The notes: generated from the letters alone by a model not told the origin. A DNA stretch of 20,246 bases from CAZISM01 sp964541895 (GCA_964541895.1 CAZISM010000095.1:1-20246); one strand, 5' to 3'. Counted from the stretch's first letter, positions 1 through 8,114 are shown. Made by a program: numbers and translations.

Positions 1-3000
1 TCACACGAGATGCTGGAACAACGGATAGTGCGCCACCATGGCGTCGACATCCTGGACCCTGATGGTTCGGTTCTTGCTGTCCAGCGCCCTGTCCAGCAGC
101 TGCAGGCACATGAGCTGGATCAAATAGGGTTTGCACTCGGATATCTTTATTACGGCCGCCACGGCGTCATCGGTAAAATGAAACAATCCTTTGACAGGCG
201 TTCGAATCAGCTCTTCCGCATGGCGGCGGCCCAGCGCGCCCAGTTCCATGAGCGTGAACAGATTCCACCATGGGCTTTCAGGCCGGTTCCAGTCCTGTAT
301 AAAACGGGTGCCGGTTATCACGGCAGAGAGATTGAGCGACAAATCGTGCATGAAAATGCGCCGCAGGCGGGAGTGCACGATCTGATCATAACGGTTCATG
401 GCGTCGGCTTCGTCGATCAGGAGCGTCAGTTTCAGGGTGTTGGTCGACGAGGCGGCCAGATAATTGATGACCTGGCGCAGATCCTGGGTGAAATCGCGAT
501 ACTCATACGCCTCGGGTTTGTCGTTGACCCTGAGAGCGAGTGCCGCGGCCGGCGGCAGCGCCTGCTCGACGATGTCGTGCATCATGCTGCGGAAAAATTC
601 CCATTGTTCGACGCCCTGCAGATCGATATAGACCGGCACAAAAGTATAGTTCGGTTCCGGACGGGTCAGCTCCAGCTTGAGCTGCTGCAGCAAGGAGGTT
701 TTGCCGATGCGCCGCTCGCCGATGATCATGATGTTGTTGTTGTGCAGCACACCCAGAATCCGGCGCAAAATTTCATCCCGGCCATAAAACATCTCGGATT
801 TGACTACCGGTTCGCCGGCGATGTAGGGATTGAAGCGGCGGCGGAAGAGCAGGTCCTGGATGTGGTAATAGCGATAGATGAAATAACCGGCCAGAGCCAG
901 CAGGGCCAGGGTAATCCAGAGCCAGAAAAACCAGGTTTGCAGATAAAGCGGACGGCCGGCTGTGTGCACGACAATGCGGAGCGGACTCGAAGCGGTTCCG
1001 TTGGGGGCATGGCTCTTGATTTCGAAACGGTGCGTCGTCCCCGGCTCCAGTCTGGTGAAAATCAACTGCGGCAGCGCCGTGAACTGCCAGGGCTCTGCCG
1101 CTTCATTGCGAATGATCCTGTATGAATAGGTGATGCCCTTTTGCGCAAAGTCGGGATGATAGCCGAAAAACTCCAGCACAATGGCGCGATCTTTATAACC
1201 GCGCTGAATGGTGGAATCGGCGGCCGAATCGCCATAGTCGTCGTTTTCAATCCGGCAATTGGTCAGCGAGATCAGCGGGGGAACCGAGGAGAGGCCCAGG
1301 CGATTCAGCTGGTTGTCGCGCGAGACATACCACAGCGTACGGGTCGAATCCAGATGAAAACAGGGGGCGATGCGAAAGCCATTCACTTCCTCGGCCGGCA
1401 CATAAAACGAGTGCAGCCGGTTGAAAGCGAAATAATAAAAATGTCTGGCATCGGTACAGAGCAGATTATTTCCATAGCTGAACAGATCAGAGATGCGGAA
1501 GGAGAGCAGATTGGAATTATCCAGCCAGCGTTGGGCCGTTTCCGCTTTGATTCTGGCCAGGCCTTCATCCTGGGTGAGCACCCATAACGAACTGTCGGCG
1601 CACGGTTCGAGGCGCGTGATGGCGTTCAAGCGGCAGATACTGCTGTCGGTCAGGGTTTCAAAACGGCCGTTTTTGTAGCGGCTGATGCCGGTGTTAAAGG
1701 TGGCGACATAGAGATGGCCGTCGGCGCCTATGGCCATATCCGTAACATCATGGCCGGGCAGTCCGTCGTGCACCGTATGACGGCTAAGCGCTCCCTCTTT
1801 CCAGGAGACGAGGCTGTTGCTGAAAAAATCGGAATAGTGGAGCAGGTAACGGCGGTACTCGATCCGTTTTTCAGCAAAGGCGGCGCGGAGGTTCTGATCA
1901 ATGAGAATGGCGTTCCCGGGCAAAACGGTAAAGCGGCCGTTTTCAAGTTTGGCAAAGCAGTTATCGTTCAAAGCGGCATACACCGATCCGTCCGCCGCAA
2001 TGCCGGCGCCCCATATGGCCGGATGAGGCAGACCCTCTGAATAGCAATGAACACCATCGTCCGCAAGCGCAGCCAGACCGTTATCCAGCGTCGCAATCCA
2101 GATCTTTCCGTCAGAGTCTGATGTTAAGGCATGGATGCTTGTTCCAATACGGCGAATGGCATTGGTCTGATGAAATCGACCCTGCCGGTATTCAAACAGG
2201 CCATGATCGAGCGTACCGATCCAGAGCCGGTTGCGGCGGTCGCGAAACAGCGCCGAGATCCGCAGCGACGGCAAGCCGTGTTCCGGCCCAAAGCGGATGA
2301 TAGTGTCCGCATCGCTGCGAACCAGTCCGACGCTGTAGCTGGCCAGCCAGAGCGCTGATGAATCGGCCAGCATGGCTGACAGGTGATAGAGTTGTTTGTT
2401 TGCTTCCTGCTTAAAGTGCTGGTATTGGGGAATGGAATGCACCAGGCGGCTGGAGCGGTATGAGCCGACCGGCCAGGCGAACTGTTCCAGGTCCGGCAGC
2501 AAAGGGCTGAATGAGATTGGATGATAGCTGGTGGTGAAATCGGCGCCGCGATTTTTGGACTCTATGCAGAAAATTCTGTGAAAAGTGGTTCCCCAGAGCC
2601 CGCGCTCGTTGCCAACAAGATGGTGAAAAATTTCCAGGTTTTGGTCAGCCTCCGGAAAAGTAGCGACGAGGCGGAAACGATTCTGTTCGCCATGATAGAT
2701 CGAACGGGAGCAATCAGCCAGCCATACCTCCTGCCCGTGTACATACAGGCAGGAATAGTCCTGCGGATGGGAATAGGGCCATTTTTCCTGAAACTCGGTA
2801 TCGATCAAATTATTCGTTTTGGTCGACGCATAGCTCACAAAAGCAGAATGGCCGCCGATCCAGAGCCTGTTGTCGCCATCGAACAGGAGCGAGCTGATGT
2901 ACGCCGCCGGCAAGCGGTCGAAAGGAATAGGATGATCCAAGGTATGGCCATCCCAGCGATACAGCCTGCGTCTGTCGCCGGCGAACCAGTAGCGGCCGGA

Positions 3001-4149
3001 AGCATCCTGAACCATGGCGGTGACCCGGAAGGATTTCAGCGAATCCGGCCATGGGAACAGCTCGGCTTTTTTGCCGTCGAACCTGACCAGCCTGTTGTTC
3101 TGATTGAGGAACCAGTGCCGGCCCTGGCGGTCGACATAATAAAATGAATTTCCCAGTTGGTCCAGGGAGGCGGCAGAGTTGGTGGGCCGGTGCGGCACGG
3201 CAAAGGTGGAATGGGTTGGATTGGGAGTGGTGGCCAGCCCGTTTGTCGTAGCGAACCAGAGATGATAAAAGTGATCCTCAAACGGTATGGATTCGCCGAT
3301 AAAGTTCTCTTCGGTAAAGGTGTGTGACTGTCGATCGTAGCAATAGAGCTTTTCGGGGGAAGAGAACCAGATCCGTCCCTGGTGGTCCTCCAGCAGCTGT
3401 GAGCGGGTGACCACCCTCAAGTCAACCTTGAGGAGCAGCGTTTCGTCGGGGTAAAGTTCTGCCAGGCCTTCTTTTCTGTCCAGTGCCAGTATGGCGCCGT
3501 CGCGGGCAATGAGAAAATGGAGAATCTGATCCAGTGAATGTATCGGATAGGGCTGATATCGGCCGCTGGTCATATCCAGCGTATACATAGCGCCGCTGGT
3601 GGCGAGAAAATAAAAGAGGCCCTGGTGTTCCTGCATCGCGGTGATATCCTCGAGGGGCAGATGCAGCCGGCTGGTGAGGTGTTCGGCGGTAGAGTCCTGG
3701 ATGCGGAAGAGGCCAACGCGATTGACATAGACCCAGATCCGATTGTGCGAATCGCAATACGTGGCGGCAAAGTGTTGATTTTCCAGGAGGGCGTTGTCGC
3801 GAAAGGGTTTGACCGCGCCGTTTTCATATATCCACAAGCCGTGATAATTGCAGGCGATCCAGAGGCGGCCTTTTTTATCCAGCACCACAGACTGGATAAA
3901 AAGCGAAGGCAATTTTTCGTTGACCGGATGAGGGTTGAACTGACGGCCGTCGTAGTAGAACAGGCCTTCGTTGAAAGTGAGAACGAGCAGTCGGCCGTTG
4001 CGGTCTTGCAGCACCTGCCGGGTGCGGTCTTCGGGCAGGCCGTTCTGGCTGGTGAAAAAAGTCCATGGGGATGTGGAAGCAGCCAGAGCGCCATTGGATA
4101 ATAGGCAGCAAGCAAGGATGATAAAGTGGTAACAGCTCCGGTTGTTCAT
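1..4149 (-). CDS. Propeller-type periplasmic sensor fused to cytoplasmic P-loop (STAND/AAA-like) ATPase
   Basis: Complete 1382-residue ORF, with ATG at 4149 and a TGA in the first three bases. A signal peptide is visible (about 1-23, ending ALA-A). Residues about 30-960 hold many Reg_prop-type blades, each with a D-x2-G/N-R-L/I-W-I core followed by G-L-x-x-Y (examples near 85-110 and 375-400). A Y_Y_Y-like beta-sandwich follows (about 985-1065), then one membrane helix (about 1072-1092). The cytoplasmic part starts with an NPYIAGEPV...MFYGR lead-in, then Walker A GERRIGKT (1144-1151, Lys1150), Walker B LLIDEAD (Asp1246/Glu1247), a sensor-1-like ITGTRF and a C-terminal KPYLIQLMCLQLL segment typical of AAA_16/STAND-like ATPases. 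There is no HisKA, HATPase, GGDEF or HTH domain, so this is not a canonical hybrid two-component protein. By inference, an external ligand is sensed and the ATPase state is changed. The ligand and partner are unknown. It lies downstream of, and on the same strand as, the signalling operon, separated by the repeat block. No strong ribosome-binding site is seen. Confidence 0.85.
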   Translation of the reverse strand: MNNRSCYHFIILACCLLSNGALAASTSPWTFFTSQNGLPEDRTRQVLQDRNGRLLVLTFNEGLFYYDGRQFNPHPVNEKLPSLFIQSVVLDKKGRLWIACNYHGLWIYENGAVKPFRDNALLENQHFAATYCDSHNRIWVYVNRVGLFRIQDSTAEHLTSRLHLPLEDITAMQEHQGLFYFLATSGAMYTLDMTSGRYQPYPIHSLDQILHFLIARDGAILALDRKEGLAELYPDETLLLKVDLRVVTRSQLLEDHQGRIWFSSPEKLYCYDRQSHTFTEENFIGESIPFEDHFYHLWFATTNGLATTPNPTHSTFAVPHRPTNSAASLDQLGNSFYYVDRQGRHWFLNQNNRLVRFDGKKAELFPWPDSLKSFRVTAMVQDASGRYWFAGDRRRLYRWDGHTLDHPIPFDRLPAAYISSLLFDGDNRLWIGGHSAFVSYASTKTNNLIDTEFQEKWPYSHPQDYSCLYVHGQEVWLADCSRSIYHGEQNRFRLVATFPEADQNLEIFHHLVGNERGLWGTTFHRIFCIESKNRGADFTTSYHPISFSPLLPDLEQFAWPVGSYRSSRLVHSIPQYQHFKQEANKQLYHLSAMLADSSALWLASYSVGLVRSDADTIIRFGPEHGLPSLRISALFRDRRNRLWIGTLDHGLFEYRQGRFHQTNAIRRIGTSIHALTSDSDGKIWIATLDNGLAALADDGVHCYSEGLPHPAIWGAGIAADGSVYAALNDNCFAKLENGRFTVLPGNAILIDQNLRAAFAEKRIEYRRYLLHYSDFFSNSLVSWKEGALSRHTVHDGLPGHDVTDMAIGADGHLYVATFNTGISRYKNGRFETLTDSSICRLNAITRLEPCADSSLWVLTQDEGLARIKAETAQRWLDNSNLLSFRISDLFSYGNNLLCTDARHFYYFAFNRLHSFYVPAEEVNGFRIAPCFHLDSTRTLWYVSRDNQLNRLGLSSVPPLISLTNCRIENDDYGDSAADSTIQRGYKDRAIVLEFFGYHPDFAQKGITYSYRIIRNEAAEPWQFTALPQLIFTRLEPGTTHRFEIKSHAPNGTASSPLRIVVHTAGRPLYLQTWFFWLWITLALLALAGYFIYRYYHIQDLLFRRRFNPYIAGEPVVKSEMFYGRDEILRRILGVLHNNNIMIIGERRIGKTSLLQQLKLELTRPEPNYTFVPVYIDLQGVEQWEFFRSMMHDIVEQALPPAAALALRVNDKPEAYEYRDFTQDLRQVINYLAASSTNTLKLTLLIDEADAMNRYDQIVHSRLRRIFMHDLSLNLSAVITGTRFIQDWNRPESPWWNLFTLMELGALGRRHAEELIRTPVKGLFHFTDDAVAAVIKISECKPYLIQLMCLQLLDRALDSKNRTIRVQDVDAMVAHYPLFQHLV

Positions 4150-4194
4150 GGCATCACGAAAACGGGCTAGCAGGTTAGAAGCTGAACTGATTTA

Positions 4195-4292
4195 TTTTGG
4201 AGGGCGGATCTCCAGGTCCGCCCCGGGGGCGGGATTTGGCATGCCAATCCACCCTGCCTGCACACGCAGAGCTGGAGCTCCGCGATCCTAAA
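4195..4292. repeat. Compound interspersed repeat, unit 1 (truncated by gap)
   Basis: The order is a hairpin GGCGGA-TCTCCAGG-TCCGCC (4204-4223), a C/G-rich dyad, a conserved CCAATCCACCCTGCCTGC segment, then the hairpin half AGCTGGAGCTCCGCGATCCTAAA up to the gap. It differs from the other copies (CGCAGAG instead of CGCGGAG, GGCATG instead of GGCAGG), so it is a diverged copy and not a duplicate of the sequence across the gap. It also contains a 12-bp perfect palindrome, TTGGCATGCCAA (4236-4247). No protein is plausibly encoded. It sits immediately upstream of the propeller-ATPase gene. Confidence 0.8.
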
Positions 4293-4392
4293 NNNNNNNN
4301 NNNNNNNNNNNNNNNNNNNNNNNNNNNNNNNNNNNNNNNNNNNNNNNNNNNNNNNNNNNNNNNNNNNNNNNNNNNNNNNNNNNNNNNNNNNN
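4293..4392. other. Assembly gap (100 N)
   Basis: Exactly 100 N, the conventional placeholder for a gap of unknown length. It falls inside the repeat block, where assembly is expected to fail. The true number of repeat units here is unknown. Confidence 0.98.
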
Positions 4393-4467
4393 GCTGGGCA
4401 GGCCAATCCACCCTGCCTGCACACGCGGAGCTGGAGCTCCGCGATCCTAAAATACTCCGCGATCCTA
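4393..4467. repeat. 75-bp direct repeat, copy A
   Basis: By direct comparison, 4393-4467 is identical over 75 bp to 4535-4609, an offset of 142 bp. It contains a GGCAGG...CCTGCC stem (loop CCAATCCAC) and the palindrome GCGGAGCT-CC-AGCTCCGC, followed by CGATCCTA. Identity over the full length suggests a recent duplication or ongoing homogenisation of this element. Confidence 0.9.
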
Positions 4468-4490
4468 AAAAGCTCCGCGATCCTGAATTC
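4437..4490. repeat. 18-bp tandem repeat, three units
   Basis: Three head-to-tail 18-bp units: 4437-4454, 4455-4472 and 4473-4490. Each begins CTCCGCGATCCT and ends in a variable AAAATA, AAAAAG or GAATTC. Two further units lie at 4579-4614, the last diverging into the end of the response-regulator gene. Because 18 bp is six codons, the block keeps frame if read through. On the minus strand each unit presents TAGGATCGCGGAG. Confidence 0.85.
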
Positions 4491-4609
4491 TTTGGAGGGC
4501 GGATCTCCAGGTCCGCCAGGGGGGCGGTGGCGTAGCTGGGCAGGCCAATCCACCCTGCCTGCACACGCGGAGCTGGAGCTCCGCGATCCTAAAATACTCC
4601 GCGATCCTA
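4491..4609. repeat. Compound interspersed repeat, complete unit, with 75-bp copy B
   Basis: This is the best-preserved full unit: TTTGGAGGGCGGATCTCC start (4491), hairpin GGCGGA...TCCGCC (4499-4518), G-rich CCGCC/GGCGG dyad, then copy B of the 75-bp repeat (4535-4609). The last three bases are the TAG stop codon of the NtrC-type gene (4607-4609 on the minus strand). The block could act as an mRNA 3'-end structure between that gene and the propeller-ATPase gene, but no U-tract follows the stems, so intrinsic termination is not shown. Confidence 0.8.
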
Positions 4610-5998
4610 GTTTATCCCGTATTCCTTTAGCTTTTCCCGCAGGGTCGAGCGGGAGATGTTGAGGACTTTGGCGGTTTTGGATTTGTTGTTGTTGTATTTT
4701 TCCAACACCTTCAGGATATGCTGTTTTTCGATATCGGCGAGCGTGGTGGTGGACCCATCCTCCAGACGCACGGGCTGAAGCGGCTTGCTGATCTCGGCGA
4801 CAACGGCCGGCACCGGCGCAGAGAATTCCATGGGCTCGAGGTGCAGCAGCTCTGGCGTGATCTCGTCCTTTTTGCACAAAATCACCGCGCGTTCGAGCAC
4901 GTTCTTTAACTCGCGTACGTTGCCGGGCCAGGGATAACGCAACATCATTTCCGACGCTTCGATGGAGATGCCCTTGATGTTCTTGTTGAATTCACGGTTG
5001 TTCTGCTCGATGAACATCTTGGCGATGGGCAAGGTATCTTCGGGATGCTCGCGCAGTGCCGGCAGGTTGATGACCATGACCTTGAGGCGGTACAACAGGT
5101 CCTCGCGAAAGGAGCCTTCGCGCACGCCGATCTCGAGGTTCTGGTTGGTGGCGGCGATGATGCGCACATCCACGGTGATGTCGCTGGTGCCGCCGATGCG
5201 GCGAAAAGTGCTGGTCTCCAGCACCCGCAGCAGCTTTGGCTGCAGCGAAATACGCATGCTGGAAATTTCGTCGAGGAACAGCGTGCCGCCGTGAGCCATT
5301 TCGAACAGTCCGCGCTTGGTGCTCTTGGCGTCGGTAAAGGCGCCCTTTTCATGGCCAAAGAGTTCGCTCTCGAGAAGGTTTTCCGGTATAGCGGCGCAGT
5401 TGATCTTGATCATGGTCTTGTCGGCGCGGGCGCTGAGGGCGTGGATGGCGTTGGCCACCAGCTCTTTGCCGGTGCCGCTTTCGCCCTGAATCAGCACCGA
5501 GGTGCGCGGCGTCTCGGCGATGATCTTGATCAGGTTCTGCACTTCCTGGATGGCCGGGCTTTCGCCGTAGAGGCTGTTTTCGGGAAAGCGCTTGCGCTGC
5601 TGCTCCTTCAGCCGCGCCACTTCCAGCTTGAGACGATGGGTTTCCAGCGCTTTGGCCACCACCAGTTTGAGTTCGTCCAGTTCGAACGGTTTCAACAGAT
5701 AATCATAGGCCCCGGATTTGAGCGCTTCTACGGCCGGCCGCGCATCGGTGAGAGCGGTGATCATAATCACCAGCAGATCCGGCGCCTGCTCGCGCAGCCG
5801 GGCCAGCACTTCCAGTCCGTTCATCCGCGGCAGCTTGATATCCAGCAGCACCAGGTCGATGAGCCCTTTTTCCAGGGTGTTGAGCGCGTCTTCGCCGGAA
5901 AAAGCGGTGCGCACATTATGCCCTTCTTTCTTCATTACATCTGCGATGGTCTGACAAAGATCTTCATTATCTTCCACGACCAGAATCGACGCCTTCAT
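4607..5998 (-). CDS. NtrC-family sigma-54-dependent response regulator
   Basis: 463 residues in the standard three-domain order. The receiver spans about 4-118, with acidic pair Glu9/Asp10, phospho-acceptor Asp53, Thr81 and Lys103. The sigma-54 AAA+ domain spans about 143-370, with Walker A GESGTGKE (172-179), loop GAFTDA (219-224) and Walker B GGTLFLDE (237-244). A Fis-type helix-turn-helix at the C terminus ends STLREKLKEYGIN. The loop has GAFTDA instead of canonical GAFTGA, a variant found in other functional NtrC-like regulators. It should activate sigma-54 promoters when phosphorylated. Its start overlaps the stop of the upstream kinase (ATGA, 5995-5998), so that PAS-PAS kinase is the likely partner. 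GGAGG lies about 10 nt before the ATG. The TAG stop falls at the edge of the repeat. No convincing -24/-12 site was found in the window. Confidence 0.95.
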   Translation of the reverse strand: MKASILVVEDNEDLCQTIADVMKKEGHNVRTAFSGEDALNTLEKGLIDLVLLDIKLPRMNGLEVLARLREQAPDLLVIMITALTDARPAVEALKSGAYDYLLKPFELDELKLVVAKALETHRLKLEVARLKEQQRKRFPENSLYGESPAIQEVQNLIKIIAETPRTSVLIQGESGTGKELVANAIHALSARADKTMIKINCAAIPENLLESELFGHEKGAFTDAKSTKRGLFEMAHGGTLFLDEISSMRISLQPKLLRVLETSTFRRIGGTSDITVDVRIIAATNQNLEIGVREGSFREDLLYRLKVMVINLPALREHPEDTLPIAKMFIEQNNREFNKNIKGISIEASEMMLRYPWPGNVRELKNVLERAVILCKKDEITPELLHLEPMEFSAPVPAVVAEISKPLQPVRLEDGSTTTLADIEKQHILKVLEKYNNNKSKTAKVLNISRSTLREKLKEYGIN

Positions 5999-7467
5999 TC
6001 TTTAACTTCCTCCGTTGGCAGCAAAAACTTGAACGATGTTCCCTGTCCGAGCATGCTGGATACTGCAATTTCTCCGCCGTGCGCGGAGATGATTCGGTAG
6101 ACAATGGCCAGGCCAAGGCCGGTGCCCTGCGGCTTGGTGGTGAAAAACGGATCGAAAATATTTTCCAGGTCTTCCGGCTTTATGCCCACACCGGAATCCT
6201 GAATCATAATTTCGACAAAACGGGATTTGCCGGACAGGTCCTGCCAGAGGTGTTGCACCTGGGCATAGCCCTTGCCGCTGCCGGTGTAGGGCGCGGCCGA
6301 GATGAGCAATTGCCCGCCTTCCTCCATGGCATCGATGGCGTTGAGCAGGAGATTGATCACCACCTGCTGGATCTGGTGAAAGTCGGCGTACACGCTCGGC
6401 GTATCGGGCGCATAGGCGGTGTTCCACCAGATCTTCTTTTCCTGCAGTTTCTTTTCCACCAGGTTCAGCACTTCGTGCACAATGTCCTGGATGCGGTGAA
6501 ACTTGCGCATGGGCGGACGCGGACGCGCGTAATCGAAAAAGGCTTTGAGCAGTTCATCCAGCCGGTTGACCTGGCGCACGATGCGTTCCAGATAGACGCG
6601 CCGTTCATCGCCGTCGCTGAAATCCTCCTCCAGGGTCTGCGCCATGGCTTTGATGCCGGCGAGGGGATTCTTGATTTCGTGGGCGATGCCGGACGCCAGC
6701 ACGCCCAGCGAGGCCAGCCGGTCCATGCGCAGCACTTCCGCCTGCATGCGTTTGATCTGGGAAATATCCTTAAAGGATACGATGGTGCCGACCCGCCGTC
6801 CCTGATCGTCGAGACGGGGCGTGACCGTAAATCCGATTTCCACCGGATTGCCGGATTTGCTCATGATGGTGATTTCGCGGTTGGACGGCATGGTGAGAAA
6901 CGGCGACACCCGCGACAGGGTTTCCGCTTCCTCGCCGCCGACGAGGTCGGCCAGAGGTTTGGCCAGCACCTCTTTGGATTTATAGCCCAGCACCTCTTCG
7001 GCGCCGAGATTGTAGGACGTGACGACGCCGTCCAGATCCAGGGTGATCAGACCGGACTGGATGCTTTTGATGATGCTTTCGTTGAAATTCTTGAGCGCGG
7101 TGATTTCCTGCTCGAGCTTGATGCGCTCGTTGATGTCGCGGGAGATGCCGACCACGCCGATGATGCGGCCGTCCTGCTGGATCGGCGTCATGTTGGTGGA
7201 AAAATAGACGGGGGCGCCGTGCAGCGGCAGCAGGCGTGCTTCAAAGCTGCGGCTGTGGCCGGAAAGGGCGATTTCCAGATTTTTTTGCGCCCAGGGATGA
7301 TCAGGATGGGCCACCAGTTCGAGAAACAGTTTCTGCTGCAGCTGTTCCTTGGAGAGGCCGGTGAACTCGCAGAGATGGCGGTTGGCGTAGAGAATGGTAG
7401 CCTGGTCCGTCAGAGCGAATACGAGATCCTGAACGTTCTCAAAGAGGACTTGATAGTTGAAATCCAT
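5995..7467 (-). CDS. Soluble PAS-PAS sensor histidine kinase (NtrB-like)
   Basis: 490 residues with no membrane helix. Two PAS domains (about 5-115 and 128-238) are followed by HisKA with the H-box GIAHEIKNPL (phospho-His263), then HATPase_c with N-box NLLLNAIDAME (from 372), G1 DSGVGI (424-429) and G2 GTGLGLAI (448-455). The NPLAGIKAMAQ-type H-box and the PAS input resemble NtrB/AtoS-class kinases that pair with NtrC-type regulators. This agrees with the 4-bp stop/start overlap with the downstream regulator gene. The cue is probably cytoplasmic (redox, small ligand or protein), but no heme- or flavin-binding residues can be assigned. It starts at ATG 7467, five bases after the preceding gene's stop. 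A good Shine-Dalgarno is missing, so translational coupling is likely. Confidence 0.95.
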   Translation of the reverse strand: MDFNYQVLFENVQDLVFALTDQATILYANRHLCEFTGLSKEQLQQKLFLELVAHPDHPWAQKNLEIALSGHSRSFEARLLPLHGAPVYFSTNMTPIQQDGRIIGVVGISRDINERIKLEQEITALKNFNESIIKSIQSGLITLDLDGVVTSYNLGAEEVLGYKSKEVLAKPLADLVGGEEAETLSRVSPFLTMPSNREITIMSKSGNPVEIGFTVTPRLDDQGRRVGTIVSFKDISQIKRMQAEVLRMDRLASLGVLASGIAHEIKNPLAGIKAMAQTLEEDFSDGDERRVYLERIVRQVNRLDELLKAFFDYARPRPPMRKFHRIQDIVHEVLNLVEKKLQEKKIWWNTAYAPDTPSVYADFHQIQQVVINLLLNAIDAMEEGGQLLISAAPYTGSGKGYAQVQHLWQDLSGKSRFVEIMIQDSGVGIKPEDLENIFDPFFTTKPQGTGLGLAIVYRIISAHGGEIAVSSMLGQGTSFKFLLPTEEVKE

Positions 7468-7472
7468 ATGGT

Positions 7473-8096
7473 TCAGGAGGCCTTGTCCAGCATGTCCAGC
7501 AGACGGCGGCTGGTGTTATAGATGGCGTTGACATCGATGTGCTGCTGATCGTTGAGCTGCGGCGTGTGATCGCGCAACTCTCTGGACAGCCGGGCCAGGG
7601 TGTTGCCGAGCATGCGCAGATCATCGATCCAGTCGCGATTGACGGCTGCCGGCGCCGGTTCTGCAGCGGCCGGCGCGGCCGCGGCCCTGGCCGAGCCGTT
7701 GCCGGTGGCCTGGCGATAGCGGATGATGCTTTCGATGATGTTGACAAGCTCGCGTTGTCCATAGGGCTTGTTGAGAAAAGCGCGCAAACCCAGGCGAAAA
7801 CATTCGTCGAGATCTTCGACATAATCGCTGCGGGCGGTGAGCATCACCACCGGAATATCGCGAATGGCGACATAATCGGGGTCGTTGGCCATCGTGCGCA
7901 GGAACTGGGTGCCGCTGATGTCCGGCAGCATGTAATCGAGAACGATCACATCGGGCATGCTCTTTTTCGCCAGCTCGAGCCCTTCCTGGCCGTTGCGGGC
8001 CGCCAGGTAGGTGAAACCGGATCGTGTAAAAATGCGCTCGCCGATAAGCTCCATGTCGGTGTTGTCATCGACCAGCAGGACCTGACCTTTTTTCAT
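7473..8096 (-). CDS. Receiver-domain protein with Ala/Pro linker and helical tail
   Basis: 207 residues. A complete receiver domain (about 4-126) has Asp10/Asp11, phospho-acceptor Asp54 (VIVLDYMLP), Thr87 and Lys110. It is followed by a low-complexity Ala/Pro linker (about 135-151) and a helical tail of about 55 residues with no recognised DNA-binding or enzymatic motif. The tail contains His residues but does not show a convincing HPt motif. It is probably a single-domain-type relay, phosphate sink or adaptor acting through protein contacts. The gene lies between two histidine kinase genes (18 nt after the upstream stop, 5 nt before the next start), so either kinase could phosphorylate it. 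AGAGGT lies 9 nt before the ATG. Confidence 0.88.
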   Translation of the reverse strand: MKKGQVLLVDDNTDMELIGERIFTRSGFTYLAARNGQEGLELAKKSMPDVIVLDYMLPDISGTQFLRTMANDPDYVAIRDIPVVMLTARSDYVEDLDECFRLGLRAFLNKPYGQRELVNIIESIIRYRQATGNGSARAAAAPAAAEPAPAAVNRDWIDDLRMLGNTLARLSRELRDHTPQLNDQQHIDVNAIYNTSRRLLDMLDKAS

Positions 8097-8114
8097 GACG
8101 GAGATACCTCTGGC

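Noticed and set aside
10..1125. 371-codon plus-strand ORF opposite the receptor ATPase domain
   Set aside because: No motif, and the sense strand has clear Walker A and B. Treated as an antisense shadow.
4236..4247. TTGGCATGCCAA palindrome as an operator of the receptor gene
   Set aside because: It lies inside a repeat copy, and the corresponding bases differ in other copies. There is no promoter nearby to support it.
4195..4609. CRISPR array
   Set aside because: Units are compound and unevenly spaced, spacers are not unique sequences of constant length, and no cas gene is nearby.
4195..4609. Insertion sequence or transposon remnant
   Set aside because: No transposase fragment, terminal inverted repeats or target duplication could be seen.
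4167..4877. ORFs reading through the repeat block and the N gap
   Set aside because: They consist of translated repeats (FRIAELQL-type peptides) and unknown bases, and overlap the true end of the NtrC-type gene.
6079..7521. 480-codon plus-strand ORF opposite the PAS-PAS kinase
   Set aside because: It is antisense to a kinase with all conserved boxes. Its translation has no recognisable domain, and long antisense frames are common in GC-rich codon-biased genes.
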